Shown here one piece after another: positions 15,275 to 15,465 of a stretch of 15,465 bases of DNA. Position numbers and translations under genes: made by a program. This DNA comes from Sulfuricurvum sp. IAE1 (GTDB taxonomy: Bacteria; Campylobacterota; Campylobacteria; Campylobacterales; Sulfurimonadaceae), in the NCBI GenBank assembly GCA_945867285.1, contig CAMBHX010000029.1:1-15465 (forward strand), written 5' to 3'. The first letter of the stretch is position 1; each line of letters opens with the position of its first letter. Below the pieces are notes generated by a model. It was not told the DNA's origin, made no database searches, and saw only the letters and a list, made by a program, of their open reading frames with translations.

Positions 15275-15465
15275 TTAACTCTTTGAATACAAAAGCGTAT
15301 TTATTTTTTCATAAACATCCAATATCTCGCTTTTTTTCTCGAAGAAGCTGTTCTTATTAGCGATAAGATGTGTTGTAGATTCCATAATTGTCTCTACTAC
15401 CTCAAGGCCATTTTGTTTCATCGTGCTACCAGTCTCCACGACATCAACAATCATGTCTGCCAATC
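15275..15465 (-). CDS. hisG: ATP phosphoribosyltransferase HisG, C-terminal fragment (5' part beyond the window)
   Basis: The first step of histidine synthesis joins ATP and PRPP. Only the last 63 or so residues are visible, read from the right edge. They contain the PRPP-binding loop region ADMIVDVVETGSTMKQNGLE (usual form AD.IVD.V.TG.TL..NGL), followed by TTHLIANKNS and a short helical end. The protein stops about 25 residues after LIAN, so it lacks the regulatory ACT-like domain of long HisG. It is therefore the short form, which in characterised systems works as a complex with HisZ. The frame is open at the edge; the in-frame TTG at 15463 is not a credible start. It lies on the same strand as gap, 76 bp upstream. 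Confidence 0.88.
   Translation of the reverse strand, partial: LADMIVDVVETGSTMKQNGLEVVETIMESTTHLIANKNSFFEKKSEILDVYEKINTLLYSKS

Noticed and set aside
1..15465. CRISPR array, insertion sequence, prophage or toxin-antitoxin locus
   Set aside because: No direct-repeat ladder, transposase or integrase motif, phage structural gene or recognisable toxin/antitoxin fold was seen on either strand; the two small genes near 1.3-2.0 kb overlap neither each other nor share a strand, unlike a typical TA operon.

Overview
The window looks like chromosomal DNA from a flagellated, free-living member of the Campylobacterota (former Epsilonproteobacteria). The evidence is moderate AT-richness, an energy-taxis pair of the CetB/CetA type, a short (411 aa) Pgi, a long FlgL behind a sigma-54 promoter, AcnB as the aconitase, a short-form HisG, and TGnTATAAT extended -10 boxes. 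A Sulfuricurvum/Sulfurimonas-like organism is my guess from protein style; no search was run.

Left part (1-2190): the 3' portion of a Y-family translesion DNA polymerase whose reading frame is open to the left edge. Two small unrecognised genes follow, transcribed divergently (99 aa on minus, 108 aa on plus), then a tRNA-Leu(CAA) on the minus strand. Middle (2296-11033, all plus): flgL behind a well-formed sigma-54 promoter; ftsK, whose only well-supported start appears to be an ATT codon; acnB; a double-hairpin REP-like element; and the DEAD-box helicase gene dbpA. Right part: a PAS protein overlapping a CZB-domain chemotaxis receptor (11070-12975, plus). This pair meets the minus-strand hisG-gap-pgi block tail to tail, with an 8-bp overlap of coding sequence and a terminator hairpin inside the end of pgi.

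Themes: motility and its sensing (FlgL, PAS/receptor pair), central carbon metabolism (AcnB, GAPDH, Pgi), chromosome segregation (FtsK), ribosome assembly (DbpA) and damage tolerance (Y-family polymerase). Most genes are housekeeping. The points most worth a second look are the ATT start of ftsK, the terminator inside the pgi coding sequence, the REPIN-like element after acnB, the insertion in the Y-family polymerase, the CetB/CetA-like pair carrying a zinc-binding CZB domain, and the altered cofactor position in GAPDH. I did not find a clearly new multi-gene system. There is no CRISPR array, transposase, phage gene or toxin-antitoxin pair that I can support, and no gene-free stretch exceeds 300 bases.
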